The position numbers and the translations under genes were made by a program. DNA of 64,000 bases from Cercis canadensis (lineage: Eukaryota; Streptophyta; Magnoliopsida; Fabales; Fabaceae), in assembly GCA_003255065.1 (NCBI GenBank), contig QAOA01007318.1, positions 552,356 to 616,355 on the forward strand. Direction: 5' to 3'. The notes below the pieces were generated by a model that ran no database searches, had not been told where the DNA came from, and worked only from the letters and a program-made list of their open reading frames with translations. This document shows, in pieces, positions 34,231-46,724 of this stretch. The number at the start of each line of letters is the position of its first letter. Within the stretch, counting starts at the first letter, position 1.

Positions 34231-37200
34231 GGCGAAAACAAGTCAAGAAACTGTTATTTCATGTACTTGAGCTTATAAAAGGAAGTTACTTTTTGGTGCA
34301 ACTGCTTTTAATTCAACTGCCACAGGTGCTTTGATTCGAAGTGTTTTCTATATCATCCTTCCTTTTCTTATACATATATGTTTTTGTTGCTTTCTTCGTG
34401 TTACTTTTCTTAATTTCCAATTTCTTTTTTTTTGTGATGGGATTATTATTAAATTATTCGACTGGGCACTGTTTGTTTTGCAGCTGAGTGCAATGTTTTT
34501 ACTCTCTCCTAATTAAATTATCCAACGGATTTTATAGTTTCCCAGTGGGCGGCATCATGCTCATTGTTTCTCCTTTGACCAAGGAAACAACTTGAACTCC
34601 ATCACGTGAAAAATTCTTGGTAATCATAAGAAGCCAAATACACGATTTAATTACAATATATTTTACATAATTAATGTATGCTTTGGTCGTCAACTCACCT
34701 ACATCGTCATATATGGTTTCGATACTTGCACTCTTTCATTTGTGCATAAACATAAGTTATATAATCCAAAAACTAAACAAGTAGAAGAGTATTATATATT
34801 CTCATTTTCGATTTTTGTAATAGACTATCATGAATTTTCTGAAACATAGAATTTCTAGTTTTGAATTGCAATATTCATCTATTTAATTTATTTTATTTTA
34901 TTGCTGTTTTATTTTTACATTATTATATATGCGCGCAAATAATATATATTTTTTCATCATTACATTTATGGTTCATGTGGCTGTCTCCAATTAGAAATAA
35001 TTGACGGATTTAATATATTATTATATTACAATGATTTCGTTATTTTTTTTAAAAAAATTCTTGATTATGTCTATTGAGAGCTTGGAATAATAATCTAGTT
35101 TATGAACTAGGATATATCTTGCCTTCAAAAGAACCAAGGGTCTGCTTGGTTTTTTTTTTTTTTTTCATGTTAATTTATTTAAAAAACAAATGAAATTAAT
35201 TGCGTAAGTTTATCAACAATTTTGCAATGTACTAGTTAGTTTGTTTGTACCTTCTGATATTGTAATTTGGCTCAGATTTCGCCGGCTCTGAGAAAATTTA
35301 TTTTGAGTGTTCCGTTGGAGAGCAGCTTTTTATTCAGATGGACCCCCAATTCTCTGTATCTTTTTCTCCCATGAAATGACCTACACATGTTTCCTGCTAC
35401 ACAGTTCAAATGGTATCTCCGAAGATTTGTTATCTGTTGTTATGATATAAGGTTATCCAGAAACCTCCAGAAATATATATAATATATTTAAAGTTCATTA
35501 GATTGCTATATTAGAAGCATTAAGAAACGGATCTGTTAAAGTCAAAGAGAAAAAAAAAGAAAGAAATGAGGGCAGAAAAAAGGCATCGATCGGCTGTCAA
35601 AACTTGACAGATGAATTATTGTTTTTCTCAGAAGACCGTATACAAGTTGGCTATATATTGTACTGTATCATTTTATGTTGGTTTGTAAAATTTGCATGGA
35701 TCAGAATATGTAGGATTTGTCAAAGAAAAGAGATGGTTTTGTTTTGGGTAGCTAGAAGATTGTCCATTGATATATATTTTAGTTTACACTACTAGAGTGA
35801 AGTGAAATGAATGACAGTAAAGTGTGGATGGGTTGCAGTCAACAAGGTAAAGTTTTGTGGGTAAGCAGCCTTAAGCTATTATTAAAAGACATATGGGAAG
35901 TGAGTACGTAGACCCCATGATATACAGGTGATGTCCATTAATAAATGAGCTCATAATTAAGTCCAAAGGACACTAATTTAGTCAAATGCGTACGTGAAGG
36001 GGCTAATTCTAGTTTTAACTGTATACTTTTAGCAACTAGTGAAGGTGCGTGGTTTCCATGTATTTTCGAAGAAAAAGTTAAGGACGTGATCGCTTGACAA
36101 GGGTCAATTCCAGCATAATTAAGGTAGACCCCTACAATAACCACTTTGCTATTGCCTTGTAGCATTCTCTCTATCATCTCACACCCTGCACAATTTTCAA
36201 ATAAAGTTTTTTTTGGATGGCTTATAAAAATTTTCACCCTAACATACGAGTTTACCAGAAAGTTTACCAACTCAACTAGCTAGAGAAACTTCCCTATAAT
36301 TTAAAATGCCCGTCGTCTAATAGATGTGTATTGCTTCAGAGATTGTAATGGCATGTTACGTGGATTCGATGACTAAAATCTAAATGGGTTCCAATGAAAT
36401 GTTTTCTCGATCCATATATGATATATCCCTTTCGAAGGGTGTTCTTGGAACCTTCTTTACAGACTATTGGTAGCGATGGTTAGGTTTTGGGGATGCCAGC
36501 TAATAAAAATTATGATATCTTTTTTCATTGCTTAGGTGTTCATGTATTGCATTGTCGTAGATATGTAGTGTAAAACGAAACGGGAACTTTAGTCGTTTAC
36601 AAAGCTGGAACCTGCACAAAACGAAGCGCATGCGCATGCTGCAAATGTGTGTGTTCTAAGTGGGTGTGGGTGCAAGAGAAGGAATGCCTGATTGCATGTA
36701 CTTAATACTGTTTTGTGTTAAGGGAAATATATATGGTGCGGCGAAAGGCTATTTTATTTAACAAGATGCTTTGATGCTTAAAAGTTAAAACTGAGGACTG
36801 AGGGTTGCAGTTGAACTGTTGTTTTCCATTACTTTGAGTATTTGGGCTATTTTAATTCGTAGGAATAATGGAGAGCAAAGTGTGTGATAAATAAGGGCGC
36901 TACTCTTGCCTCTACCCACTAGAATGACTTCCAAGCCATTGCTGTGCTTTTCATTATATCGATTTCTTTCTTTTTTCTATGGAGAAGGAAAAAAAGAATA
37001 TATTCTTTGCTGAATATGAAAATTCAATTTTTATTTTTATTTTTTTGGGTATAAATGGTATTATGGTATTTCGTCTATGTGCCTGAACCATTAAATGTGA
37101 CAGATTCTTCAGGATATGGGATGGAGACTGCTGGGATGGAGACCCTATCCCGGCACTTCTCCACAAAACCACAAAGAATCATGCCCTCCACCCAATTGCT

Positions 37201-40200
37201 AAGCTGCCTCTCGACATAATTTAAATAACCAAATAACTGGTGAAAGTAATCAAAATATACCATGGTTTCTATTTTTGTTTCCTGCTTCCCAATTCCAATA
37301 CATATAAGCCAAAACCATTTTCTGCAAATTAAACGATAACCCTTTATCATCGGTTTCACAAGAAAGTGTGAAATGGTACTTAAGTCTAAGAGGCTCTCTC
37401 ACCTAATAGGCTAATCTTTTAGGTTGGGCTCTCCTCTTGGGCTTGAGTTCCTAATACAATTAGAAACAATAGCAGAGAATAAGGTAGGTGTGAGTTGATT
37501 CAATTAGTAAAATCTCTTGTGATGCCATTATTATACTACTTTACATAGTATGCACATAGCATGATAGCAACATATGTATTAAATCTAAACTTTTTTGATG
37601 ACTCACACTACATTATCAATTATAGTCTGTAAAAATGTTTTTTTTTCCTCTTGAATGAAATCTATATATCCATTTTGTAGACTTCCAATTAGTTCAAATT
37701 CTTTCACGAGAATTGCGTGTTGCTTTAGGTCTAAAATTCTGGTATGAATAACCAATAAGGGATGACATCTTTTATATTTTTCTTTTTTTTGGGTGTGCTA
37801 CTTAGAGTCATGAGTCATGCATTAACATGTTAGTTATTGGCATAATGGTTAGGGGTAGCTTTTTCGTGGTTACTAGTGAGTAGAAAGAAGGGCAAAGATG
37901 CCTAAAAGGTTGAGGGGCCCAAACAGCAAAGCGAGTTAGTCTTGGCATGGTTACCCAGTGCAGTGAGATAATATATTGAATGGCATGTGGCCAGACGGCC
38001 CACCAATTAGCCACCAAACAAACAGAGACATTTACACTTACTTAAGAGCAAAAAGATGAGTATGAGATTTAATTTGTTATGCCCATCTCATCACTCTATT
38101 CTATTTTATGATATATAGCATCTCTTCTATTCCTGATTCGTTGGGTTATATATAAAATTTAATTTTGATATTCCATTTAAGGCAAAAGCAAGCGGCGAGC
38201 ACAAGTTAGAAACAAATAGATAATGTGTGTTGAGAGCTGCTGGCCAGGCTGGTGCGTACACCACAAAAGCCACACACAAACATTTGAGGGGTTGAATTCT
38301 AGCTCGTTAATGATGGAAATAACAATGATTTGATAATTGATTCAACTTTGGCCACATATGGACCCATATTGCCTCACCCTCAAGCCTTGTACTTGTACTG
38401 TATATAGAATTAATTGATGGATCCCTTTATGGTTTCCAAGTTTATTTAAACAGTGAGATCTGGTTGTATTAGCACTAATGCTTCAAATGGGGGAATGAGA
38501 AAAATGGTGGGACTCTCTTCTAGCTACATACCTAAGTCTCTTTTGATTCTGTAATCATGACCATATTTCTGATGATATCAGATTGCTGAGGGCGCAGAAA
38601 GCATGTTATAATTACTAATCCTTTTCTAGTTTCTCGTGACCAACACAACATAATGTAAACAACATGTACAGGAATTTAAGACTGTGCCAGTGGTGATGAT
38701 AGTAAGATGAAAAGAAGCATGTGACGCTTAGATATATATATATTCACTAATTAAGTATTTGATAGTGCTACCTAATTGCTATTGTATTTGTATATATACA
38801 ATTAAAAAACACTGCCTTTGTTAAGATCTCTATGCAAGTCATTGAAAATTTAGATCCACTCTCTGTTAAAACAACTGCAAATGAGGGATGGGACCATGAT
38901 AGCTAGGCTTGGTGGAAATGCCAAAGCCAAAATAATGGCAATCTTGGATTGTAGTTGCAGCACCCTTTGTCCTGCTTCTTAATTGAGTTAAACACCTTTA
39001 ATCGCTTAAATCGTCTAAGTTAAGGCCATACATGAAACTCTGGCAGTAATTTCCTCAAATCTTGTGGTGCTGCTGTTGGTTGGTGACTGGAGAGGCAGTG
39101 CAGTACTGATTGGTTTCAAATAATTGAACTAAATTCAGAGCACTGTGGTGCGTTGCTATTTATTCATAAGCACAACATATTGATCACATCGCACTTCAAT
39201 TATTCTAACAAATCAATGGCAGTGAGTGGTTTGTTTTAGGAGTAATATAGCATGAAATATTGCGCATGGGATTATTTATTCAAATTTGGTTTTCTGTTTT
39301 TTGGTAATAACGTAGTATTTAAGCGCGGAATTTATTGTTTAAGTGAGTGAGTGTAATATAGCAACTAGACAATGCAAACGCCAATACATTCGCGCTGGTT
39401 GCCACTGTCATGTAGCAATTAGTTGGTATCCCTTTAACGTCAAAAGGGTTAGTCCGCTATAGAACGTTATTTTCGTTCCGTTGCCTTCCCACTGTCCTTG
39501 GCCGGCAATTTTTACTCTTGAATTTCCTGCCTTGTTCTAATTAGTCAGAGGAAGGTACATACACTTTTACAGAATTTGGAAGCTAATAATCTTGGTATCA
39601 TTATTCACCTGACCTCAATTTTGTACCTTCACCAACAGCCAAAACCAAATATAAACAAAGATATACTCACTTTTTCCCGTTCCAATAGCTACCCAAACCC
39701 TATAACAGCATTAACAGCTATTACAAGACAAAAACCAATATATTATTCAAAGCTACCTTGTCTCATTGGTTGTTGTGGCATTAATTGTTTGTAATTGGGA
39801 TTGGCTACGCAAACTATTCGCAAAGGACTAGGTCAAGGTTTGCTCAAAACCTACTATCGCTTAAGATGACCATGCCAATTGCTGCAACCAACAACTTGAA
39901 CCCTATAAACCCAATAAAAAATAAAGTGAAAGGAGGAGGAGGGTCTTTCCAATTGCCTTCATAGAAATATAGAGCAGAGATACAATTAAGATAAAGAAAA
40001 ATTTGGGTTCATAACCTTTCATCAACGTTGTACATATATCTATACCTATGCACGGTTTCTTTGTTAATATACATTGATCATCTGATGGGAACAAATGTTT
40101 CCTACAATAATAATCTATTTGCCCAAATAACATACAATGCACTTGTAAGTTTTAAGCGTCTTAATTGGAAGCAGTTCTATACCTATGAAATTAAAACACT

Positions 40201-40402
40201 TTATCCTGTATACGCATACCTGTACACTAAAGGCAACAAGGTACGAACTTCCTCCAACCTGAACAGCTGTATCTTGGCTGCAACAATTAAAGAAAGCAAT
40301 AAAAATAGCACTTAAAACCATGCAGTCCCATGTGGAAATTGAACTCGAAGGAACTAAATTGAATGAAGAGATTTTATAGCTGTACCAAAAGAAAATAATT
40401 AA
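34231..40402. other. Spacer of about 6 kb between the WRC and DC1 genes
   Basis: AT-rich; the first few hundred bases are probably the WRC 3'UTR. No ORF shows recognisable homology. A minus-strand ORF at 35938-36270 (110 codons) has no known domain. A possible LTR-like remnant lies near 37350-37465, and a 12-base perfect palindrome GCATGCGCATGC at about 36628. Confidence 0.55.
37350..37465. mobile_element. Possible LTR/solo-LTR remnant
   Basis: The stretch with GAGGCTCTCTCACCTAAT, TTTTAGGTTGGGCTCTCCTC and GGGCTTGAGTTCCTAATAC resembles the terminal portion of plant Copia/TRIM LTRs as I remember them. It contains a small ACCTAA...TTAGGT inverted repeat. No second LTR, primer-binding site or target duplication was found, so the call is weak. 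Confidence 0.25.
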
Positions 40403-41686
40403 TTATATGCAGGGTGCAGTGGAGGAATTTGGGCTTACTGATTCTGACTTAGAAATTATCTGGCTTGATGATCTGCCAAAATCACGAGTAGTTTGTCCAT
40501 TCAAGAATGCTTCATTCATCCGATTCTGTTGTGCCACATATGAATGAAAGCTTGGCCAATTAGAAAGACCAATTGGTAGTTTGGCTTGTCCCGAATTGCT
40601 CAACATTCTCTGTGGCATTGGCTTAGAAGTTATGCCGTAGCCAATTGTTCCTTTAACCTCAGCAACACTTCTGGTTACCTCAAGATTACCAACTTCTTTT
40701 GTTACTTGGCTTTTGGGATCATAAGGCTTCGTCAAATCTATTGAAAATAGTGCCTCGCTAAATTGGTAGCTTGGACTAATTATATCAGAACGTGGGGTCA
40801 ATTTATCTGCTGAATTGCCAACAGGGCTTGGTTCTATTTCTTGTAATTCAACAAGTTTAGTCATGTTCTTCCGTTTGGAACTGTATAATCTCTTATCCCA
40901 TCCAGAAACTGCACTATGATAATTCTGTAAGGCCTTGCTCTCGCTGATATTTCCCCCACCGATTTGCTGTGACACCAAATGCATCAGCTCATAGCCTATG
41001 GCTACGTTAGTCTCACCTATGCTTCCGTTGAACTTCGTAAAGGCCAGTTGGGTGCTCGTAATCTGCCTTAATAAAGTGTTTGATTTGGAGAAAGATGGAT
41101 GCTCAAGTGACTTGGGCTCTAAACTTTGAATGGCACAAGCTAAATGTGTATCAAATTCGCACATGTTGCACCTGTAGAGCCACCCATTGTAACTGGGTTT
41201 CTCGCACAAATCACAGAAGAAATCATATGGGGGTGAAAATTCTAGTTTCATATTGTGGGTGTGGTCTCTAATTGATATGGAAAGAGGCATGGCCAGGCAG
41301 AGAGTATGATAATAGACATTGGTGCATTCACCACAGTGGTAGCAGAAGCCAGTGACATGGTGTCCACAAGCAAAGCACTTGATGGTGGCTTTGGTAGCTG
41401 GTGGTGATGAACGTATAAAAAGGAGGACTAGGTCGTGTGTTGAATGCGCAGGGTGATGCGTTATTATGGGCATCTTGTAGCAAACGTAGTGAAGAGCAAA
41501 AGCGCAAGTCTTGCATTGATAGTAGTCTTCGTTACCAGACATAATATTGAGGTTGCACCCAAAGCAGCTTAGATTTGGTGCAGCAGTAGCTGGTGAGATT
41601 GAAGGTTGTAATTGTAATGGATGTGGATGGCTAAAGTGGGACACATGGAGCTCCTTCTCTGCTGGTGAATGGGAATGGGATCCCAT
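40403..41686 (-). CDS. DC1 (divergent C1) zinc-finger protein with a long C-terminal tail
   Basis: A single-exon ORF of 427 residues starting at the ATG of MGSHSHSPAE. Three DC1 modules with the HxxH...CxxC...CxxC...HxxC layout cover about 17-70 (CFGCNLNI, YQCKTCAFALHYVC), 77-131 (CFACGHHVTGFCYHCGECT) and 141-185 (CDLCEKP, YRCNMCEFDTHLAC). Residues about 190-427 are Ser/Pro/Lys-rich and match nothing I recognise; most plant DC1 proteins are tandem DC1 repeats with no such tail. DC1 proteins are Zn2+-coordinating and implicated in stress and defence signalling, with ligands largely unknown. Intact. It lies on the opposite strand from the DC1 pair at 46.7-50.7 kb and is divergent from both in sequence. 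Confidence 0.85.
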   Translation of the reverse strand: MGSHSHSPAEKELHVSHFSHPHPLQLQPSISPATAAPNLSCFGCNLNIMSGNEDYYQCKTCAFALHYVCYKMPIITHHPAHSTHDLVLLFIRSSPPATKATIKCFACGHHVTGFCYHCGECTNVYYHTLCLAMPLSISIRDHTHNMKLEFSPPYDFFCDLCEKPSYNGWLYRCNMCEFDTHLACAIQSLEPKSLEHPSFSKSNTLLRQITSTQLAFTKFNGSIGETNVAIGYELMHLVSQQIGGGNISESKALQNYHSAVSGWDKRLYSSKRKNMTKLVELQEIEPSPVGNSADKLTPRSDIISPSYQFSEALFSIDLTKPYDPKSQVTKEVGNLEVTRSVAEVKGTIGYGITSKPMPQRMLSNSGQAKLPIGLSNWPSFHSYVAQQNRMNEAFLNGQTTRDFGRSSSQIISKSESVSPNSSTAPCI

Positions 41687-44197
41687 CTTCTGTTTTAATC
41701 AAACTATCTTAACCTCTGCTTTGTCTCTCCTCCTTCTCTTTTCATATAGAGACTCTTATCTCTTATGTATGTTGGCTTGTGGGATAGTAGCGGTTTCTGT
41801 CTTGTATGTTTCCTTTTACTTTGTTTGGTGGGATTCATCAATGCTAATCGCTAAAGCAAGCTGTTGAAATTGCAATTCCACTTGTCTCTTGAAACACTTC
41901 GGACTTGCCTCTCTGACTAATTCTTGGGATATTCCAATGTTTTGTGCAACTTCCGAACCATGCTAACGGCTAAGAGTTTAGTATTCAGGGATTGCGTGGT
42001 CACAAAAGTAAGAGCTATCTTTACAAAGATTCCCCAAATTTCAGCCGGCGAATCCATCTTTTTCCTCAGCTAACTACCACCGTACGTCTTGAATGTTAGT
42101 ATTCTTTTTTTTAATAATTAAATTAATTTTTCTCCCTTTTCACTAGATTGTAAATATTATCTTCAGAATTAGTAACTGTAAAGTTGGTGCCACAGGAAAC
42201 CAACATTTTATTTGAGTTCTCAGATTTTTTTTGAGATATGGTTCTCGATCGGTGTCTAATTGGAATGGATCCCGAGAATCGGAATCTGAGGCGCTTCTTA
42301 ATGAGTGCACTTAATATGGAACTAAAGTACTTATGGATAATCACATTAATTAAAAAAAAAATATAGATCATTAGATAATAATTTTTGACATTTCTATTTG
42401 TTAAATCCAGTCAGAGAAAGAGGCTTCGCACTCGTCACAATAAAAACCTTTGGGAATTGATAGGTGGAAAAATTCACATAGTGACGGAGGGTGGGATTTT
42501 TTTTTTTAATGGACTATAACTACATGAAAGGTGTGGCTTGCTGTGGCATATGGACAAGCAACATTGAACACCACATGTTCGACCTCTGTCCCATTGGGTA
42601 TAATTAGATAGTAAGTAAATAATATGATTTTATATATTTGCTTCCGAACGAAAACCACAAGTATTCTAATGCCGTATATAATCAGAAAACAGAAAGCTAG
42701 GTCCACTTATTTTACTTACCTGCCTTCTATTATCCAAGTTTAAAATAGGAAACAAGCATTGGAAAAATTGCATATTTCACATACTGTCACAAGCATCCAT
42801 ATGGCACAGCGTGTTCATTTTTATTCTTGTCGCGATCTATCATCAATATATGCAGTGGTGTTTCTACTAACTTATCAGGGAACAAAAATCTGATTTTATA
42901 TATCTTTTTTTGTCTTATCTAGGTTAGCTTGATTTTATGTTCTTTAAGGTGAACATATATAATGATAGTTGCAAATCTATCAAGTGGTCTAACCATTTTT
43001 AAGAATTTTTTCTTTTTTTGGCATAGATCAATTTAAGTTTTTAAACGTTTGTAAGACACAAATAAAATGTTCTTTATTAATTTTAATTTAAGGGCTAAAT
43101 TCAATTTTATTGTCAAAAAAATGTTAAAGTATATATACCTTTCACTCGATCTATTCTATTTAATAAAGAAATGTGACATAGTAAAAGATGATAAAAAGAA
43201 ACATAGAAAAGCCGAAATGCCTCATGGATGAGACCAAAGTGGAAGAGTCTGTAGGCTTTGTAGAAAGCATATACTTGGTATATTTTGGTAAAGCATTGTA
43301 AGTTGTGAGGGGCGAGGAGTCATTGGAATTAAAGTCCTGATATTAAATATGAACTAAGCATATGCCTCGTCAACTACAAGGAAAGGCGAATGGAGTTGGC
43401 ATATATATGTAAGTTAACAAAACTTTTACCTTCTTTAATTAATCCATTTTTCTTACTTAGTTTCACTAAGCATTACTTGTTCTTACCTAAGCTTTTGCTT
43501 ACATGCACAAGCAAAAAAAGTGACTCATCTTGATTTCTTCGGAACATTCTTGTAATGGCTACCAACTATGAAGCCTAACATCACTCTAGAGGAAGGACCC
43601 AATTGAAGTTCAGTTCTTTTCCTCATTTTTTTTTTAAATTAATATATTTTATGTTGAACTATCTTACAGACACTTACTATAGTTTTTTATTTTTTATTTA
43701 TAGTATATATAATGTTTAAAATTGATTATACTTTTTTGAATAGAATTTAAGCTACTTATTCTCCTCTTATAAATCTTAATCTGTTTACTTATTAATAAAA
43801 TTTTAATATGAAAGCTTCCAGATAAAATAGTCAATGTACAATCATGGTGAGACCATTTGAAAGAAGGAATAAAGACAAGAAAAGAGATACTTCTTTATTG
43901 TGGAAGTAATGGTGAAGTTCAATGTAGCTTTGTTGGCTCGTTGCTCTTTTGCTTTTTTATCTAGCGAATCTAAGACCGGTAACCGGTGGCTGTTTTCTGT
44001 GTGTGCTCATGATTAAGAGAGTGAGATTAACGATTGCAGGACCATTTTACTTGGGTTTAATAGTAACACGTCAACAATGGAAGTCGTCAACTTGTCATAC
44101 ACATTATTGAGAAAGGGTGTTTGAATATAGAGGTATAGAAAAATTGAAGCTTACAAAAAGTGTTTAAGTGTGTTAGAAAGTAGCCGAGAGTGACTGA

Positions 44198-44238
44198 GAA
44201 GGAGAAGGAGATGGAGATGGAGATGGAGATGGAGATGG
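44198..44238. repeat. GGAGAT hexanucleotide repeat
   Basis: About five to six units of GGAGAT preceded by GGAGAA units. Simple-sequence repeat in spacer. Confidence 0.8.
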
Positions 44239-44634
44239 GTAGGCAGCAGTGGAAAACAATCTTGTCAAGGCGCAGAGCAACTTACAGCAACTTCAGTTGC
44301 TGATGCAAATGAGATGATGGACTCACTGAATTTGACTGTGACACAGCCATTTCTCTATGACTTAATTATTCATGGCCATGGCACTTAAATTCCATGCCTC
44401 GCGTTACACGTGTATCTCATCTTCTCAACAAGTCAGATTAATAAAATATTAAAGAAAGAATTACAAAATATTATTTTCTGCGTAATTCAGCAGCAACTTG
44501 GTTGTCAGTTGTCACACATAATTATTCTTTGTTTGGGCCAATTATTTTTTGTCAACTTATTCCTAATCATAAATAAGTTTGGGTCTTGAAAGTATCGTAT
44601 GGGTCCAATGGGTTAGACTGACCTTATCACGATA

Positions 44635-44948
44635 ACCTAGCTGTGGCTCGTTACCCAGCCCAACATAAACTGGCCATCTGGAAAACCAATCTTATCTCAC
44701 TACCCTAGCCCTCCAAAAATAACAAAACAATCTTATCCACTGGGAACTGGGCAGGTTGCATTGTTGGCAGCCTTCCAAGCCGCCGACAACTCGNACCTAG
44801 CTGTGGCTCGTTACCCAGCCCAACATAAACTAGCCATCTGGAAAACCAATCTTATCTCACTACCCTAGCCCTCCAAAAATAACAATCTTATCCACTGGGA
44901 ACTGGGCAGGTTGCATTGTTGGCAGCCTTCCAAGCCGCCGACAACTCG
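44635..44948. repeat. Direct duplication (159/154 bases) flanking single N 44794
   Basis: 44635-44793 and 44795-44948 carry the same sequence, differing by one substitution (ACTGGCC/ACTAGCC) and a 5-base indel (AACAAAACAATC/AACAATC). The N separates them exactly. Probably two haplotype contig ends left unmerged. Confidence 0.85.
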
Positions 44949-45484
44949 GGAAAGAGTAATAATAGACCAAAAGAATAAAAACAGAAGGGGAAGCACATGG
45001 CAAATGGTGATTGGGAATTAAGGGCCAGTTCTAGAAGTAATGAGGCATGATTGACGTCATATGCTGATGCTGGCTCATCACATACAGCTGTAAATGGATA
45101 ATGCTACAATAACAAATTTATTTGATTCCTTTTAGCAGATATTAAGAGATCTGTGTGAAATATTCTAACGTCAATTTTATTTTATATAAAAACATGAGTT
45201 GGACCGTGTTTTTAAATAGGAGTCTTTTTGACATAATAATATAAAATAATGTATTATGAATGTAAATAATATGTAAAAAAATAAAAATCAATCAAATGAG
45301 TGTAACTCATGATAGGGATTCATATAAATTTAATTAATAACACGTACGGAGTTCAATTATGCCGGCTTGGTTTTGTAGATATTGTGGATGACTTTCACTA
45401 TTTAAAAGGTCCACGACCTCTCACAATTCACAGGTCTTAAGATAAGCATTACAAATTACAGGTTTGAGGAAGAAATTAATATCT

Positions 45485-45690
45485 GAGGCGACGAGGTGCA
45501 GTACCACCATATCTGGGTATCTCTACTCTGGGTGACAGCTACGCGTACCGGGTTCAGTGCAGCTGCAACTTACAACCGCCGCAGCCAAACATCGGCAGTG
45601 GTTGGTTCGTTTGCAACTGTAGGTGACACACGACACGCGTCGCTCTCACCTGGAACGGAGCTCCCCAGAGCTTTTGCTTAATTTCTCACT
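45485..45690. other. GC-richer island with a 61-codon ORF, unassigned
   Basis: Markedly GC-richer than its surroundings, with an ATG ORF at 45496-45681 on the + strand. The predicted peptide has no recognised domain. It could be a decayed exon, a non-coding RNA exon or a promoter CpG-like patch. No splice partners were identified. Confidence 0.25.
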
Positions 45691-46724
45691 CTCATGTCCT
45701 GCCTTCTCTGTGAGTCTTTTTAATTTACTTTTTCCCTGGGCCGGGTTATAGTCCGATCTATTGTTAATGTGAGAGTCCTGTGTTTATCATACCCAATTTC
45801 TTCATTAATCCCAATCCAAGAAGGAAGGCTTCTTCATATCAACTTTCTTGCTTCTTCTCATAGATGCTTCTCCTTAATTTTTGCTTCAACATTGATGTAA
45901 ACCCTTTTATTTTCGAGAATTTAATTAGTTCTAGAAAATCCTTTTAAGTATTTTGAAAAATGTTCTAAAAATGACAAAAATTAAGAAAGAGATTTTTTTT
46001 AACACGTCCAAAAAAAATTTAGAAAATTTTTCTACAATTATATGCACCTTAAAGATACAAAATTTTCATTTAATTTCCTAGTGAATTGAATTTTTTAGGA
46101 GAAATTTTCACGGAGGTCATATTAGTTGGGTAGGCAATTTTTGTTTTATGCAAATAAAAGTTGATTTGTTTTGGAATATGTTTCGATTAGATTTTATGTA
46201 ATGATTCCATATGATGTTTCTCTTACATAAAATACGAAGTGGGTTATTCTTTCAAATAAAGTTTTAGGTTCTATTATTAAGAACTTTGATGATTTGAATG
46301 AAACAAAAAATAATTTGTTTAGATATCAATAACATTAATTTGTTAGTCCACCAGAATGATAGATCTCATCCCAATCATCATAGTATTGTAATGTGGCAGT
46401 AAACATAGTTATTATAATGTTTACCAATATAAATGAACCTCGCCCGCCATATTCCTATATGCTAATTGCTTAAACAAAAATGGTGCCTCTTAATTTGATG
46501 CCACTTGTGATTCAAACACCAGAACTGAGTTGCAGCATGGTAGACTTTCTAGTTCTTCCAAATGCTATTAACCAAGGAATCACGCCAATTAATTTCGATT
46601 TCTTACCGGATCCGTAAGAAGTACCCAGTTGGGCACTTTGTTCCAACATTTACCAATTAATCAAGAATCGAATTTGATGTCAAAATAAATATCACTTACC
46701 CACCTGTGTACCAAGCAAAGAGAT

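Larger units (their letters stand above)
41687..46724. other. Spacer between divergent DC1 genes
   Basis: About 5 kb. It holds a duplicated join at 44635-44948, a GGAGAT microsatellite at about 44198-44238, a TGACGTCA palindrome at 45052-45059 (bZIP-type site), tandem ACCGGT hexamers at about 43976-43988, and a GC-richer island at about 45485-45690. About 46575-46724 is homologous to the upstream region of the intact DC1 gene at 48930. Confidence 0.6.

Noticed and set aside
35938-36270. 110-codon minus-strand ORF
   Set aside because: No recognised domain or context. Kept only as a note in the spacer entry.
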